Shown: positions 19,516-30,368 of the stretch, in pieces
Layout: every line of letters begins with the position of its first letter
How positions within the stretch are numbered: the first letter of the stretch is position 1
Assembly (NCBI RefSeq): GCF_025399195.1
Contig: NW_026252095.1
Span: 248,001 to 312,000 of the forward strand
Reading direction: 5' to 3'
DNA: 64,000 nucleotides
Origin: Umbelopsis ramanniana AG
Lineage: Eukaryota; Mucoromycota; Umbelopsidomycetes; Umbelopsidales; Umbelopsidaceae
The notes under the pieces: model-generated
What the model was told of the DNA's origin: nothing
What the model saw: the letters and a program-made list of their open reading frames with translations, nothing else
Database searches by the model: none
Translations under genes and position numbers: made by a program

Positions 19516-22029
19516 GGTGTCACAGCATGATGAACGCTGGTAACACAATTATACCATTTTAAACTGGCATGTCCGAGGAATGGGTGCCTTTCGGTCGTCA
19601 ATGAAGAATGAGTCAAAGGTCTAATCATGTTCCACTCATTAACAATGACCATTGGTCATGGTTAGTATGGAGGCTTTCTCGTCGATCAACAAAAGCAATT
19701 TCAATGCGTAAGTTATCTGGTCAGACGCTAGTATCGACACATGTCGTTTGCGCTTTCAGTTTCCAAAAGCGATATTTGCATCATCCAACATCTAGACGAA
19801 CCCAAATTACCTGCCAGTAAGTAACATCCATTAAAGGAACTGGCATGGCCTTGGCTATTTCCAGTAACCGCGCCATGGGGGCAGTATACACCATTATTAT
19901 GGGAAACTTTGGCAGAAACCATGGCTACACCAAGTTTTATGATCACTTTCATTTAGTTTTGTCATAACGCTAGCATAGATAGACAACCAATAATGCATGA
20001 TTTTCGATACTCCGTCCAAGTGGTCGATGTCCTGTACAGCGCTTCATTAATTCGATCAATGCGCTTTTCCACTCAAACTCTAATTTTTCAAGTCAGAAAT
20101 GGTCTATTCCGTGGGCCAAGAGAGGCAATTGTTTATAGCATGTTGGAAAAAGGTTTCAGAATATGAGCGAGCGGCATGTCAAGAAAAGAAACGTTTAAAC
20201 TAAACACTAAAAACAGAAAGGTGGAGCGGGCGCGGTGTACACAAATCTTGGGATGTGGCGATGATGATCTTTTTAGACGATCGTAGTAAATACAAAGTTT
20301 CAAACCTGTGTCCAACATATGGCGGCGCATGGAACACTTCATCCGAGGCAACATGGCGAGACGCCGCGGGGGCGCAAGGCAAAGCATGATTGAAAAGTTA
20401 CGAGTGCAGAAAACGTCAATGCTGTTGTCTAGTATCCCCTCTGCAGCAATCGTACGACCATGACGGTCTAACATCGTACGTTGTGGGCGGTGTTTTGATT
20501 CGAACCTTCAAATCTTTCTGTCATGTCATGTCATGTCGTGTCGCGTCGTGTGATTTCGAACTTGTAACCGTATGGGATCGTTTCCCTAACGTAACCCCCA
20601 TTGAACTGCTTTATTTCGCATTTTGCTGACTGATGATGACGAACCAACTGTCGATTTGGCGCCGCCACATTCACTTGCGCCTCGTTCGCGATCAAAGCAT
20701 TCGATCTGTTGCCTGCCTATCTTTGGCGCCGCCCGCAGCACTTTGTACTCGTCCTCGCAATGATAGTAATCATCCTGGACTTGCAATTCGACTCCATATC
20801 AAATGTGTGCAACAGCTTTTATCCATTTACAATTCGTAAACAGCTGATAAACCATACGCCACCAGAAAGCTTCAACAAAAGAGTGATGGTGAACAATGTT
20901 CTCCCTGGGAAACGCAGAATTCCTTAGAAATTCATGGCGGAGTGTGCGTGGGTAAGTAGTGCACGGGAAGGAGTAGGCAAGCTAATAGAATACGAAGAAC
21001 ATTGGTGGAAGGATATACATTGAGCAAGTATGGAATGGAATGGAATGGATAGCCATTGCTTCGATGGAGGGGCTGAGGGGGATATTGATTACGTCAATGA
21101 TGGTAAAAAAATAATAATAATGAGGATCAGTTTGACAGTCTGTAGAACGGCTTTTATATCTTTTGCTTTTTAAATCTACATGATGGTCTAACATTGCGAA
21201 ACGAATCGTTTCAGCTTTTCAAAACTAAGGAATGCGTCGTTTCCTCAGCCCTTGAGAGACAATATGGCACCTCACGTGGGAGTGGTCACAGAATCCGAGA
21301 GCTGATCTGATACATTGCAATACTACCAACCTAGAAACAACGAGGGAATCTCACGTTAGCGGTTAGAATGGTTACGAAGATTCGTCAGATCAGAACGTGT
21401 TGTTCTAATAGTATGGAACCTCAGTTATAAGGTAGTTCTCAGGACAAACCAGATTTCTGGTGATCCGTAGTAGTCAGAGGCGGTTTTGTTTTATACTGAT
21501 GCCAGTCGCTTCTTCAAATGAAAGCCAAGCGGCCACCATTGAAAACACACTGTGCAAAACTCAGTCGCAAACAAAATAATGAGCGGTCATTGAAGAGTGT
21601 AGATCAAAGGAGTTCTCCAATCCCACTATTACAAATTTACGTTATGAGGGCCATTGTCTAGGCTGACAATACCATCAAACCCCGGTAATCAGCCAACTTT
21701 AAACAAGGTTGGCATGAAGAAGCCAATGGGATCTATTGCGGCTTCACCCAATTGCCTGAAGGCGTCGGATCAGCAGCAGCCGGCGAAGTCGACAACTCCA
21801 TTGTCTTTGATCAGTCGTATTATCCAACATACACAAGAAAGATGGAAGCCCAAAAAAAAAAAAAAAGTCTTAGAATTAATAAAGTGATTTTATATTCCTT
21901 ACAAGTAAGCAAAACATTAAATGGGGGGTGAGAGCTTCTTTTTATATGGGAGGAAGCTCGAAAAATTATTTATGAATAATGCATATATTTAATTTTACAG
22001 GCTAGCTGCAGTACTTAATTAAATTGAAA
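19516..22029. other. Gene-poor interval with simple repeats
   Basis: About 2.5 kb without a convincing gene; ORFs of 60-113 codons overlap on both strands without family features. It contains a degenerate TGTCA/TGTCG pentamer run at 20519-20552, a GGAAT triplet run at about 21030-21048 and an A-run near 21850. The part near 22029 is 3' sequence of the phosphate transporter. Confidence 0.35.
20519..20552. repeat. TGTCA/TGTCG pentamer microsatellite
   Basis: About seven consecutive pentamers, drifting from TGTCA through TGTCG to CGTCG. Confidence 0.7.
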
Positions 22030-23684
22030 TTAAACGTCCTTCTCATCAATACGCTCGACTTCGTTGACGTTGGGGTGGGAAGCGGGAGCAACGGTAGCAT
22101 CATCATCTTCATCTTCAGCCAAGGTAAGACCCTTAGTTTCGGGAGTGAAGAAGAAAGTGCAGACGGCACCGAGGAACATGCATCCGGCCAAGATTCCCAA
22201 AGTACCTTGGACACCAATGCTGGACTTGACGGCATAGGAGAAACCGAAAGAAGCAACGGCAGCACCGACCTTACCGCAGGCAGCAGAGATACCGTGGGCA
22301 GTGGCACGGACACGGGTGGGGTAGATTTCAACGGGGATGATGAAGGTGGTGGTGTTAGGACCCATGTTGATGAAGAGGTAACCCAAGGCATACAAGAAGA
22401 TGAAAGCACCAACGGAGTGAGCAAGAATGGCGGTGTAAGCAGCAGACAAGATGACATAGATGATGGTAAGCATGATGAAACCAATGAGCTGGAGACCACG
22501 ACGACCAACAATTTCAATGAGGGCAATGGAGAGCCAGTAACCAGGCAAGTTACCAGCCAAGACGACAATGATGTTACCGATGATCAAGTTGGAGACCTTG
22601 TCAAACATGGTGCTACCAGTAGCATAACCGATCTTGCTAATGATAGTAGACTGGTTCAAGGAAAGACCATAGACAGCGATATCAATAAGGAACCAGTTGG
22701 CACAAGTACCGAAGAGAAGCTTGGCGTTCTTGGGCTTGGAGAAGTAGATCTTGAATTCTTCCCAGCTAGCGGTTTGTTCATCCTTGTGGGAGATGTACTT
22801 GCCATCGTTATCATCAATGACCTTGTTGACACCTTCGGTGTTGAAGTAAGTGTTCATGTCTCTCTCGGCAGCTTCAGTATCCTTGAGGACCTTCATGGTG
22901 TAACGAGGGGACTCAGGGATGGTAAGACGGTAGTAAAGGGCAGCCAAGCAGGGAACGATACCGAAGGCCTAGAAAGAGTTAAGTAAAAACGTTGAGTGTA
23001 CATTCATTTTGGGAATAAAAATGTTTTTTTTTTTGGTTTGCATAGTATACTTACAACAACGATACGCCAGACGTGATCGAGAGCAGCGGGGTCGGTTTCA
23101 ATGGTATCCTTGAAGATGTACAAGAAGATGATGGCAACAATGTAGGCACCGACGGTACCGAAACCTTGCATAGAGAAAACAGCAGCCAACATAGTACCTC
23201 TGCGTTGCTTGTTGGCAAACTCAGCAGCAATGGTAGCAGACATAGGGTAATCGGCACCGATACCCAAACCTTGGAAAAGACGCCAGAAGCAAAGAATAGC
23301 AACAACAGAGACACCACCAGCAGTGTTGGCGGAAAGGGAGGCACCAACGGTACCAATAATGATGATCATAAGTTCAATACCGTACATTTTCTTTCTTCCG
23401 TATCTATCAGCCAAGATACCGAAGATGACTTGACCAGCAATAGCACCAACAGTAGCGGCGGCTGACAAGAGAGAACCAGGAGTGGTGGGAATAGCATTGT
23501 TGTTGCCAGCGAAGTAGGTGTAGCCGATGATGGTAGTGAGAATGTTGATACTTTGCAAATCATATTGATCAGCCAAGAAACCAACACCAGAGACCAAAAT
23601 AGCTTTCAAATGGTGGCGAGAAAAGGAGCGGTTGTCCAAGGACTCCAAAGTATTGGGTCCATTATAGTTGGAAGCGTCAGCCAT
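22030..23684 (-). CDS. High-affinity inorganic phosphate transporter, PHO84-like MFS permease
   Basis: Two exons (23684-23055 and 22968-22030) encode 522 residues. It has the PHO84/PHT1 layout: twelve membrane segments in two halves with a central cytosolic loop. Family marks are AILVSGVGFLADQYDLQSIN in helix 1, GILADRYGRKKMYGIEL (the MFS loop 2-3 motif), GADYPMSATIAAEFANKQRR and the post-helix-6 YYRLTIPESPRYT. The phosphate-site Asp and proton-coupling Asp fall in these stretches. It should import phosphate with protons across the plasma membrane. I start at MADASNYNGP, the only ATG before helix 1. The promoter has a TATA box and Pho4-type sites. Confidence 0.93.
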
Positions 23685-23743
23685 ATTGATATACAACGGT
23701 TGCAATGAGGAACAGAAATCTACTTCCTCGAGACTTGGACCCC

Positions 23744-23749
23744 TTTATA
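23744..23749 (-). promoter_or_regulatory. TATA box of the phosphate transporter gene
   Basis: TATAAA on the coding strand, 60 bases before the ATG. Confidence 0.6.
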
Positions 23750-23800
23750 TGCTATATTACTTGAAAACAAAAGTATCCAATCATTCAGCGCACCGACATC

Positions 23801-23806
23801 CACGTT
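23801..23806 (+). promoter_or_regulatory. CACGTT, Pho4-like low-affinity site
   Basis: CACGTT lies about 117 bases before the phosphate transporter ATG. In budding yeast Pho4 uses CACGTT and CACGTG in phosphate promoters. The use here is inferred. Confidence 0.4.
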
Positions 23807-23892
23807 CCCCCAAGTTTCCGATGTGTCCTTGAAATGGAATATCTGTAGTCCAAAAAGTTTAAAGGTTCGTAGACCGTTGGCGTTGAGAAGAA

Positions 23893-23908
23893 CAATGCAC
23901 GTGCATTG
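23893..23908. promoter_or_regulatory. CACGTG palindrome, Pho4-like E-box
   Basis: CAATGCACGTGCATTG is a perfect 16-bp palindrome centred on the bHLH core CACGTG, about 209 bases before the phosphate transporter ATG. A perfect 16-mer palindrome with a bHLH core is a strong candidate for a Pho4-type activator site. Confidence 0.55.
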
Positions 23909-24747
23909 CATTTCTCATCGAGACCTTTTTTTTATCTGGATCGATTCTAACCCGAAGAGCTTCATGGAAAGATCATGAAGCTACTTCGCTTCACGACGAA
24001 TTGATTTTGGTGGCAAACCTTAGTCCTTTTCCTTGCTAGTTTGTTGATACGCGTGCCACGCAAGGTCGGTAGTTTTGGACTGATTGGGCAAAACTTTTCT
24101 CCCGTCGACCGCGAATAGCTGATAGTCGTACCAACTGAGTTTGCATTACCCATATTTGGTAGCAACTTACTATCCGCCAGCAACTCCGCATACGCCAGAC
24201 AATCTCATGTTAAAAAAAACGGCAGCGAGTGTAACTGCGGTGGCTTTCCACATCTCATAATTTCTTGTATATACGGCAAATATAGCGCCAAATAGTCTTA
24301 TAATGCCTTCTTTCTGATTCAGTACCTGTATTAGTTTCACTTTAATATAACATCCAAGGTACCCAATTCAAACACCTATATATCAGATTAGAAATTATCC
24401 CAGCCATCTTGGTGGGTCCGTTCAGCCGACCATGCGTGCGGGTAGTCGATGGAAACATTGGATGTATTCGGCAGCTTCAAGGTTTTTTTTTTAAATGCGT
24501 AGTAGGGCAGTCCCGCAGAAAAAAAAAGGAGATTGGAAGTCAGTCAAGGATGCTCCTCTGAATGCTTAGGTTGTATCCACGTGGACTGGCCTTGGAGCCA
24601 AATGGGTCCACCTACTTGGTCACAAATGCCTTATTGCCGCGAAGTCCTTTTTTTTTCATATTAAGCCTTGTCACTGGTTTAAGCCTCTGCACAGTTGCAA
24701 TCATGAAGCCACGCCAAAAAATTAGCTCTGTATTGTTTTGCATCCTG
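23909..24747. other. Intergenic, nothing firm
   Basis: AT-rich with short homopolymer runs. ORFs on both strands are short and overlap. The section after about 24560 may belong to the decayed coding remnant next to it. Confidence 0.3.
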
Positions 24748-25062
24748 CTAGCCCACTCCTGGTAATCTCGCAGTTTTTCGCAGTCTCGCTGCCATGATTG
24801 TGGACACCCCTTTACTTTCGATATAGTTAACTTCATCCACCGATATTTTCTTGAGACATACACTGGTAGGAGATACAATTCGAATTTGAGAAACGCTCAT
24901 CTTGGCGAGCGACGAGAAATCCATGTTATCGCGATGTTTGATAACCCGTATTGGAAACTCCAGTCAGCATGTCCACGTTTTGGTTGGATCCTGGCTGTTC
25001 GGGTCAACTTCCTTAAAGTAGTAAAAGTGGTGCCATTTCCCATTTTGTTCATCAATTAACAT
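24748..25062 (-). pseudogene. Unidentified decayed coding remnant
   Basis: One minus-strand frame stays protein-like for about 100 codons but is interrupted. It includes LIDEQNGKWHHFYYFKEVDP, then NSQDPTKTWT, then DFSSLAKMSVSQIRIVSPTS and ISVDEVNYIESKGVSTIM. The composition looks like a real protein, but I cannot assign a family, find its ends or see terminal repeats. A dead gene or a fragment of a mobile element are both possible. Confidence 0.3.
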
Positions 25063-25827
25063 GACTGACAGCTAGTAAAATCTGGACGGGAATACTTCCA
25101 TGAACCACATTCTATGTTGCTTTCAACAGCGTCTTCGTCATGTTGTGGTTGTACGCACTTGAATCACTCGTTCGACATCAAATTGTGGGTTTTGGGCCCA
25201 CCTCTGGGGTAAGCTCCGAGCGTAGTTATGAATTAGCGGAGTGGTACGAGTTAGTCCGATTGTTTTTTACGCCATGGTCAAAGCTTTCTCGCCTGCAAGC
25301 TACAAAGGTATACAAGAAGATAACATTAGGAAGAGAGAAAACATAGAAAGCCAGAATTATGCAAATTTGCGATGATGGCAGAAAAAAATAAATATTGGAT
25401 GACACAACCCATTTTGGTCAATCCCCCCCCCCTTCGTCTGTACTTAACGGTAAATTTTCTGGAACCTTGGCTAAGTCATGGATGGCAACTTCCCAACAGC
25501 ATTGATTCACATTATTCTCCTCCTTCTATGACATAACGGTGGCTTCAATGCTTTCTTAGTCCTAAATTCTGCATTATAATCTTTTGTTGTGACTATAATG
25601 AAACAGTGTAATACCGCCATTAGAAACGAGCCTACCATGGAACTTTGCCTTGGCATCTTAGATTCGGCTCATTCACTCCCTTTCTTGAAAGTAAACAAAT
25701 GTTTTAATGCTCTGGTTCATTAATCATAATAATAAAACAAAAGGTATAATGCTAATTTGTACTGTGGTTTGCCCAACCGGACTTTATGAACACGGCAAGC
25801 CAACCAACATTCCTGGATGTTTGCCGT
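25063..25827. other. Intergenic, nothing recognised
   Basis: Short overlapping ORFs only. A C-run lies at about 25424-25433. The last ~170 bases show weak resemblance to the tandem repeat units that follow. Confidence 0.3.
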
Positions 25828-26480
25828 GAGTTCCCTCAAATTCACTTCAGTTTATATTTGTTCAATTTATGTCATAGGAGAAGACTAGCGAGTTTCATGC
25901 TTTTCTGAACAAATTAGCCCAAAAATAATGACGCAGCTATCTTTTGGGCTGATGACCGCCGTTCACCATTTCTTAACAATGCAAACGTACTATAACGCAT
26001 GGAGTGAACGTTTTGCCTCAAGTTCCTATATTCACTTCATTCTATAACACTGTTTTCATGATAAGAAAAAGGCCTGATGAGTTTTATTTCTTGATTCATA
26101 CTAACAAGTGTACCGGGAAAGAAAAAAAAAAGCAGCCGACGGGCTGAAAAATTATTACTTCCCCACTAATCTGTCTGCTGTTAAACAAGGAAACGAACTA
26201 TCACTTATGGATGGACGTTCGCCTTCAGTTTCCATATTCAACACATTCTATATTGCTTTATGATATAAGAAAAAAAGACTGACGAGTTTCATCCTTTGGT
26301 TCATTCTAATAAGTGACCCGAAAAAGAAAAAAGCGGCCGACGAGCTGAAAACTATAACCTTCCCACTGATCTTTTGTTAGAGAACATACTATCACAGTGA
26401 AAGAACTTCTTCCTCCTTCGACATCTTCAACTTGTTGTTTAACATAAGAATAGGACCAATATTTTTTATTTTTTGGTTCA
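25828..26480. repeat. Diverged tandem repeat array, period about 180-210 bp
   Basis: Units can be aligned by eye starting at about 25828, 26006, 26214 and 26403. Each begins with a short G-rich word plus TTC/CCTC and a block like TTCCATATTCAACACATTCTA. It continues to an ATAAGAAAAA word, a G-[AC]-[CG]-GAGTTT-like block and TTGGTTCATT. The two central units also share GCAGCCGAC or GCGGCCGACG followed by GCTGAAAA, then CCCACT-ATCT. Copies differ strongly, so this is an old array. It lies 3' of the short LEA-like tail gene. Not coding. Confidence 0.6.
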
Positions 26481-26551
26481 TTTAATAATAAAGCAGTTTA
26501 TAATACAAATTGAGGGCAGAGTATCACTAGGTAAGAGTATTCAACGGCACC

Positions 26552-27004
26552 TTATCTTAACAAAGCAAGGGTAACGTCGCCATGGACCTTTGCTTTGAGT
26601 TCGATTTCAACATCCAAGTTCAAATCCAACCTGAGTCTGAGGGGTTTATCGCCACCCTCCTTGTCACCACCGCCAGCAACGTTGTTGACGACACCACCAG
26701 CAGTGTCGGCAAGTTGGTTGGCAGTGTTGCCGACGGTGCCAACAGCATTCTCTGCAGTTTCGTCCACGTTGCCAAGACCAGGAAGGCCGCCGTTCTTGTT
26801 CTTACGGCCTCTTCTTCTATTTCTTTTTCTGCGACCAGCTTGCGATGGAGTTTCAGACATAACAGACTCGTTGTCTGAGCCCATTTGAGAGTTCAGATCT
26901 TGGTCCATTTGGCTCTCGTAGGCTTCAGATTGTGAGTCTGTTTCCGAGTCAGTAGGTGCCTGTCGTTGCTTATTACGTTGCTGTTCTTGAGTGTTGGATG
27001 GCAT
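26552..27004 (-). CDS. Short LEA-like protein with C-terminal beta tail (module 1, short partner)
   Basis: A single exon of 150 residues. The first ~55 residues are polar and acidic (Ser/Gln/Glu), then a strongly basic patch (AGRRKRNRRRGRKNKNGG). Next is an Ala/Asn/Val-rich amphipathic stretch (NVDETAENAVGTVGNTANQL) and a C-terminal alternating tail, LRLDLNLDVEIELKAKVHGD then VTLALL. The same tail ends the 86-residue protein at 29647-29907, and both proteins start MPS. Such tails occur in fungal LEA-like/DUF3659 proteins. Likely a stress or desiccation-related intrinsically disordered protein with a beta-strand end; function inferred. Divergent from the long DUF3659 gene to its right. Confidence 0.72.
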   Translation of the reverse strand: MPSNTQEQQRNKQRQAPTDSETDSQSEAYESQMDQDLNSQMGSDNESVMSETPSQAGRRKRNRRRGRKNKNGGLPGLGNVDETAENAVGTVGNTANQLADTAGGVVNNVAGGGDKEGGDKPLRLRLDLNLDVEIELKAKVHGDVTLALLR

Positions 27005-28093
27005 TTAGAAGAGTATATATAATTCGACTGGTGGAAAGCAGTAAGAGAATTCGACGATGAGACTTTCAGGAAAACGAAGTTACTTTTGTAAAAGTGTTAA
27101 TAAGTACTGGTTTTAATACTTGTTTAAAATATCTGAAATAATACCCAATCCTGAGTACTGTCAAATAATGACGAAACGTTAGCTTAATGATGGAAAAATG
27201 TTCGCCAATCCAGAACTCAAACGAAGAAACTGATCAGCTCACAGCTCCGATGGCGGGATGGAAAATACTAAATGTGGGCCCATACTAGGATGGTTCAGAT
27301 GAAACGTAATGTCAATACGTTCTATACGTAATGAGTGACCAATGAACAGTTCAAAACAGGTCTGGGCCCATCCTCGTAAAGGGATCTTCAACCATCCAAG
27401 TATGAACGAGTCGAGCGCTAGTGTTAAAAATTATTCTTGGGTTCACAGTATTCGCAACCATGATGAAAGAAAAAGTCCTCAAAAAGGTTGTATGAGACCT
27501 GTGTTCTCAAGTGGGAAACGGACACGCTGGTCTAGTATGAGCAAATGGTTCATATTTTGGGGTACATGACTTGTGTTGATACAGGCAAAGAGATCAACCA
27601 TGACCAGGCACCAAAATGTATGGCCACCGGATTTTTGACAGATGGAAGCATGCATGCTAGTCCGTGCATTGATAGAACAGCAGAAGCTCATTCAATGCTC
27701 TAGAGAAGGATGGGGTTATTGGTAGGAAAGTTCGACTATGACTTTGGAGGTGCAAGCCCATTCTATTTTTCGTTAGAAAACCTTGATTGGCAAGCCGTTT
27801 TTCCCATTTCTACGTCGGAGAAAGAATTATTTGTTGATCCCCTGAAAAAAGAAACAGCACTAAAGCGGGTCGGCTGTAGAAATGTGCCTGGCAAATTCGT
27901 CATTTGTCCCACTTTTCCCATCCCTCCTTGAAACTGCGACGCCCTAGCATGGCACTACCACGCAGAGGTTTCTAAACACAACATTGTAATAATTACTTTC
28001 CTCCGCTCTAACTCAATTTCTGCCTAGAAATGAGAAAAACATGACGACTTTATAACTTCATGGCAAAACCTTGCCCAACGTAAAAGTGTATCA
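27005..28093. promoter_or_regulatory. Divergent promoter region of LEA-like module 1
   Basis: Separates the short and long genes, about 1.1 kb. Plus-strand ORFs at 27342-27569 and 27710-27931 have no recognisable features. TTTATAACTT at about 28049 may act for the right-hand gene. I see no repeat shared with the module 2 spacer, but did not align them. Confidence 0.35.
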
Positions 28094-29273
28094 ATGGCGG
28101 GGTCTCTAAAAAGTGTTTCTATTTCAAACTTATCACCAAGATAGATTTTTCAAAATTCTACTTATTCTTCTACTCTTATACGTAAAGTCCAAAGTTCCTC
28201 CTTCAGATATTCCCCCATCTGAAGAACGCAAGCAAATAGAAGCACCACCTTCCCCACCTCCTCCAAAAGAGCCCGCAAAAGCAAGAAAACAAAAACGCAG
28301 CCGAAAGCCTAATAATAACAACCCTCCAATGCCTGATATTACCAAGTCTCTCCCTACCGAAGAAAAGCACAGAAAGCGCTCATCAAAGGGTGAAAAGAAG
28401 AGCAAGAAGCACAGTAGTAGTGGAGGTCTACTGAATGGAACGGTGGATTCTGTTAAGAAAGAAGCCAAGCGTGGGGTAGATAGTGCTACCAAGAAATCCC
28501 AAAATGCGGTTCCTAACCAAGTTTCCGACACTGTCGAGCAAACCAAAGACAAGGTGTCTGAAGGCAAGGATCAGCTTGAGAAGACCACCAAGGATCAAGC
28601 CAAGCAACTCGGCATTCCTGAACACTTTTTGTCAACTGACTTCATGCAAGAAGCTGGCTTTGACGATAATGATGCTAGAAAGCTGATGAAAGCTATTATG
28701 GAGTACAACCAAAAGTCCATGATGTCGTCTGACTCTGAAGCAGAGCAAGACAACACTGCTGATGAACCACAGTCTCAAGGCAATCCGTTGTCTCAAGAAA
28801 AGCCACAACCTAATGGGGCTCAAACCCCACAAACAGAAAAACCTTCTACGCCCAAGGAAGAAGTCTCACAGCCCGAAAATGGCTCCATGGGTGGTCTCCT
28901 TGAAAACAACGTGAAAGTTGAGCCCAAGGCCCCTGAAGCTCTTTTGAAAGACCTGGTTGGCAAGTCTGTAGATAAGAATGGAAACGTTCATGGTGATGAT
29001 GGAAAACTCATGGGCAAAGTCACTGGTGATATCACCGACGTTGAGGGAAAAAAGGTCAACGAAGCAGGTGATGTTGTTGACGAAGATGGCAAGGTGTTTG
29101 GCAAAATCAAGCCGGTTGACCCCACTGAAGTCGCCGGCATCAACGTTACCCAAGATGAAAACGGCCAATCTGGAAATATCTGTCTTCGCCACGGTGACAG
29201 CGATCTCATTATTAAGGTCGATGCTACTAAGACCGGAATTTCTTTCTCCATCCACATCCCTCGTCCCCAGTAA
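28094..29273 (+). CDS. DUF3659 / LEA-like protein (module 1, long partner)
   Basis: The open frame runs 28113-29273, but its first ATG is only at 28329. A 19-nt first exon (28094-28112, MAGSLK) joined at 28207 after CTCCTTCAG would give a full start in frame, though the donor GTGTTT is weak. The N-terminal third is Pro/Lys/Ser-rich. A lysine/glutamate amphipathic LEA-like region follows (QTKDKVSEGKDQLEKTTKDQ), then an acidic Gln-rich linker. Two DUF3659-type repeats come next (LVGKSVDKNGNVHGDDGKLM and KKVNEAGDVVDEDGKVFGKI), then a strand-rich end (SDLIIKVDATKTGISFSIHI). Function in stress protection is inferred from the family. Confidence 0.72.
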
Positions 29274-29646
29274 ATCCCCTCTCCTCTGTATACTTATTTT
29301 TCTACCCATCTTTCTGTAATTTTCCTACAATGTACTTCAAGTTGAATAAAAATTAACAAATTGATTTAACAAGTAACCCGGCCAAACGTCTCATTGGAAA
29401 AAAAAGCCATACATTTACCGTACAACGCTTTCAGAGATTTTGATGAATGCTACAAACAATATTCACTTTTGGTTTGCAATCTCGAATTTTAAAAGAACAC
29501 CTGTTTTTTCAAAACAACGAACAAGTCATCAATATCTTCTCTTCATCAAACATGCCCGTTTATCTCGCTTCAAATTACGTAGATTACAGATTTATTGGCC
29601 CCAATAAACGACGACAGGGAAGAAGTATATATAATACAGGAAATTT
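29274..29646. terminator. Convergent 3' region between the two LEA-like modules
   Basis: A 373-base gap. AATAAA at about 29345 follows the plus-strand gene. On the minus side the gap runs directly into the stop of the 86-residue gene. Nothing else seen. Confidence 0.35.
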
Positions 29647-29907
29647 TTACATTTCAAGAGCAAGAGTAAGATCTCCATGGAGTCTCGCTTTAATGTGAAC
29701 TTCGACTTCAAGATTGATATCTAACCTAACGGCTCCAGTGGTCTCTGGTTTCTTTTCAGCCTTTTCCGGGCTCTTTTGCTGGTTCTGCTTCATAAGCTGC
29801 CCACCGCGCTGCTGAGAAGCAGAAGGATCCCTTCGTACCATTTGCTGATTATTTCCATCCTGAACACCATTCTTTTGACGTTGTTTTGAACTTGAGCGAG
29901 ATGGCAT
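29647..29907 (-). CDS. Short LEA-like tail protein (module 2, short partner)
   Basis: A single exon of 86 residues. A basic, Gln-rich start (MPSRSSSKQRQKNG), a Gln/Lys-rich middle, and a C-terminal alternating tail VRLDINLEVEVHIKARLHGD followed by LTLALEM. It is almost superimposable on the tail of the 150-residue protein at 26552-27004. It lacks the acidic N-terminal block and the Ala/Asn amphipathic stretch of that paralogue. Divergent from the 725-codon DUF3659 ORF. Probably a paralogue arising with duplication of the whole module. Confidence 0.68.
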   Translation of the reverse strand: MPSRSSSKQRQKNGVQDGNNQQMVRRDPSASQQRGGQLMKQNQQKSPEKAEKKPETTGAVRLDINLEVEVHIKARLHGDLTLALEM

Positions 29908-30368
29908 GGTGAAAGGGGTGGCGGGGGTGGGTAAAGAGGAAAAGGAACCTTGTCGAACGAAAAGGTCAAAATTTCAACCGAGTTATAAGGATGGGAAATT
30001 CCCGGACAGACCGTCATAGCGTAGGGCAACAATAGCGTTATGTCTCAGCTGTTCCAGAAGCCGTTAGTGCGTCATTGCAAACGCCCGTAGAGCAGGGTAC
30101 ATTGACGTATCAATGCGTAAGGGGAGGAATTTCCGTTGATGGTAAGCAATGAACACTATACTGTATTTGGGCTTCGGAAATGGGGCCAGCCTTGGCAGAC
30201 CTTGTCTCAGCTTTAGTGACGTTTAGATTGGAAGATCCTAACCAAAGTGATCTATGAATGAAGTAATTATTGACAGACAGAACAACTCAGATTTTCTGTT
30301 CGAGACCTGGTTATAAATGCCCTTCATTTCGGAGATTGGAAACAAAACATTTACACACTTACTCAACA
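29908..30368. promoter_or_regulatory. Divergent promoter region of LEA-like module 2
   Basis: A 461-base spacer. TATAAA at 30312-30317 lies 57 bases before the ATG of the long gene on its right. Confidence 0.5.

Noticed and set aside
20133-20474. 113-codon minus-strand ORF
   Set aside because: No domain, no splice or promoter support, and composition similar to random translation of this region.
20495-20515. Minus-strand GGTTCGAATC, similar to a tRNA B box
   Set aside because: No matching A box, acceptor stem or anticodon stem at the right distance.
22024-23465. Long plus-strand ORFs opposite the phosphate transporter
   Set aside because: Shadow frames of a codon-biased gene; the translations have no domain features, while the minus strand encodes a clear PHO84-like protein.
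26595-26888. Plus-strand ORFs opposite the short LEA-like gene
   Set aside because: Shadow frames; the minus-strand product has the shared tail and the paralogue at 29647-29907 supports it.
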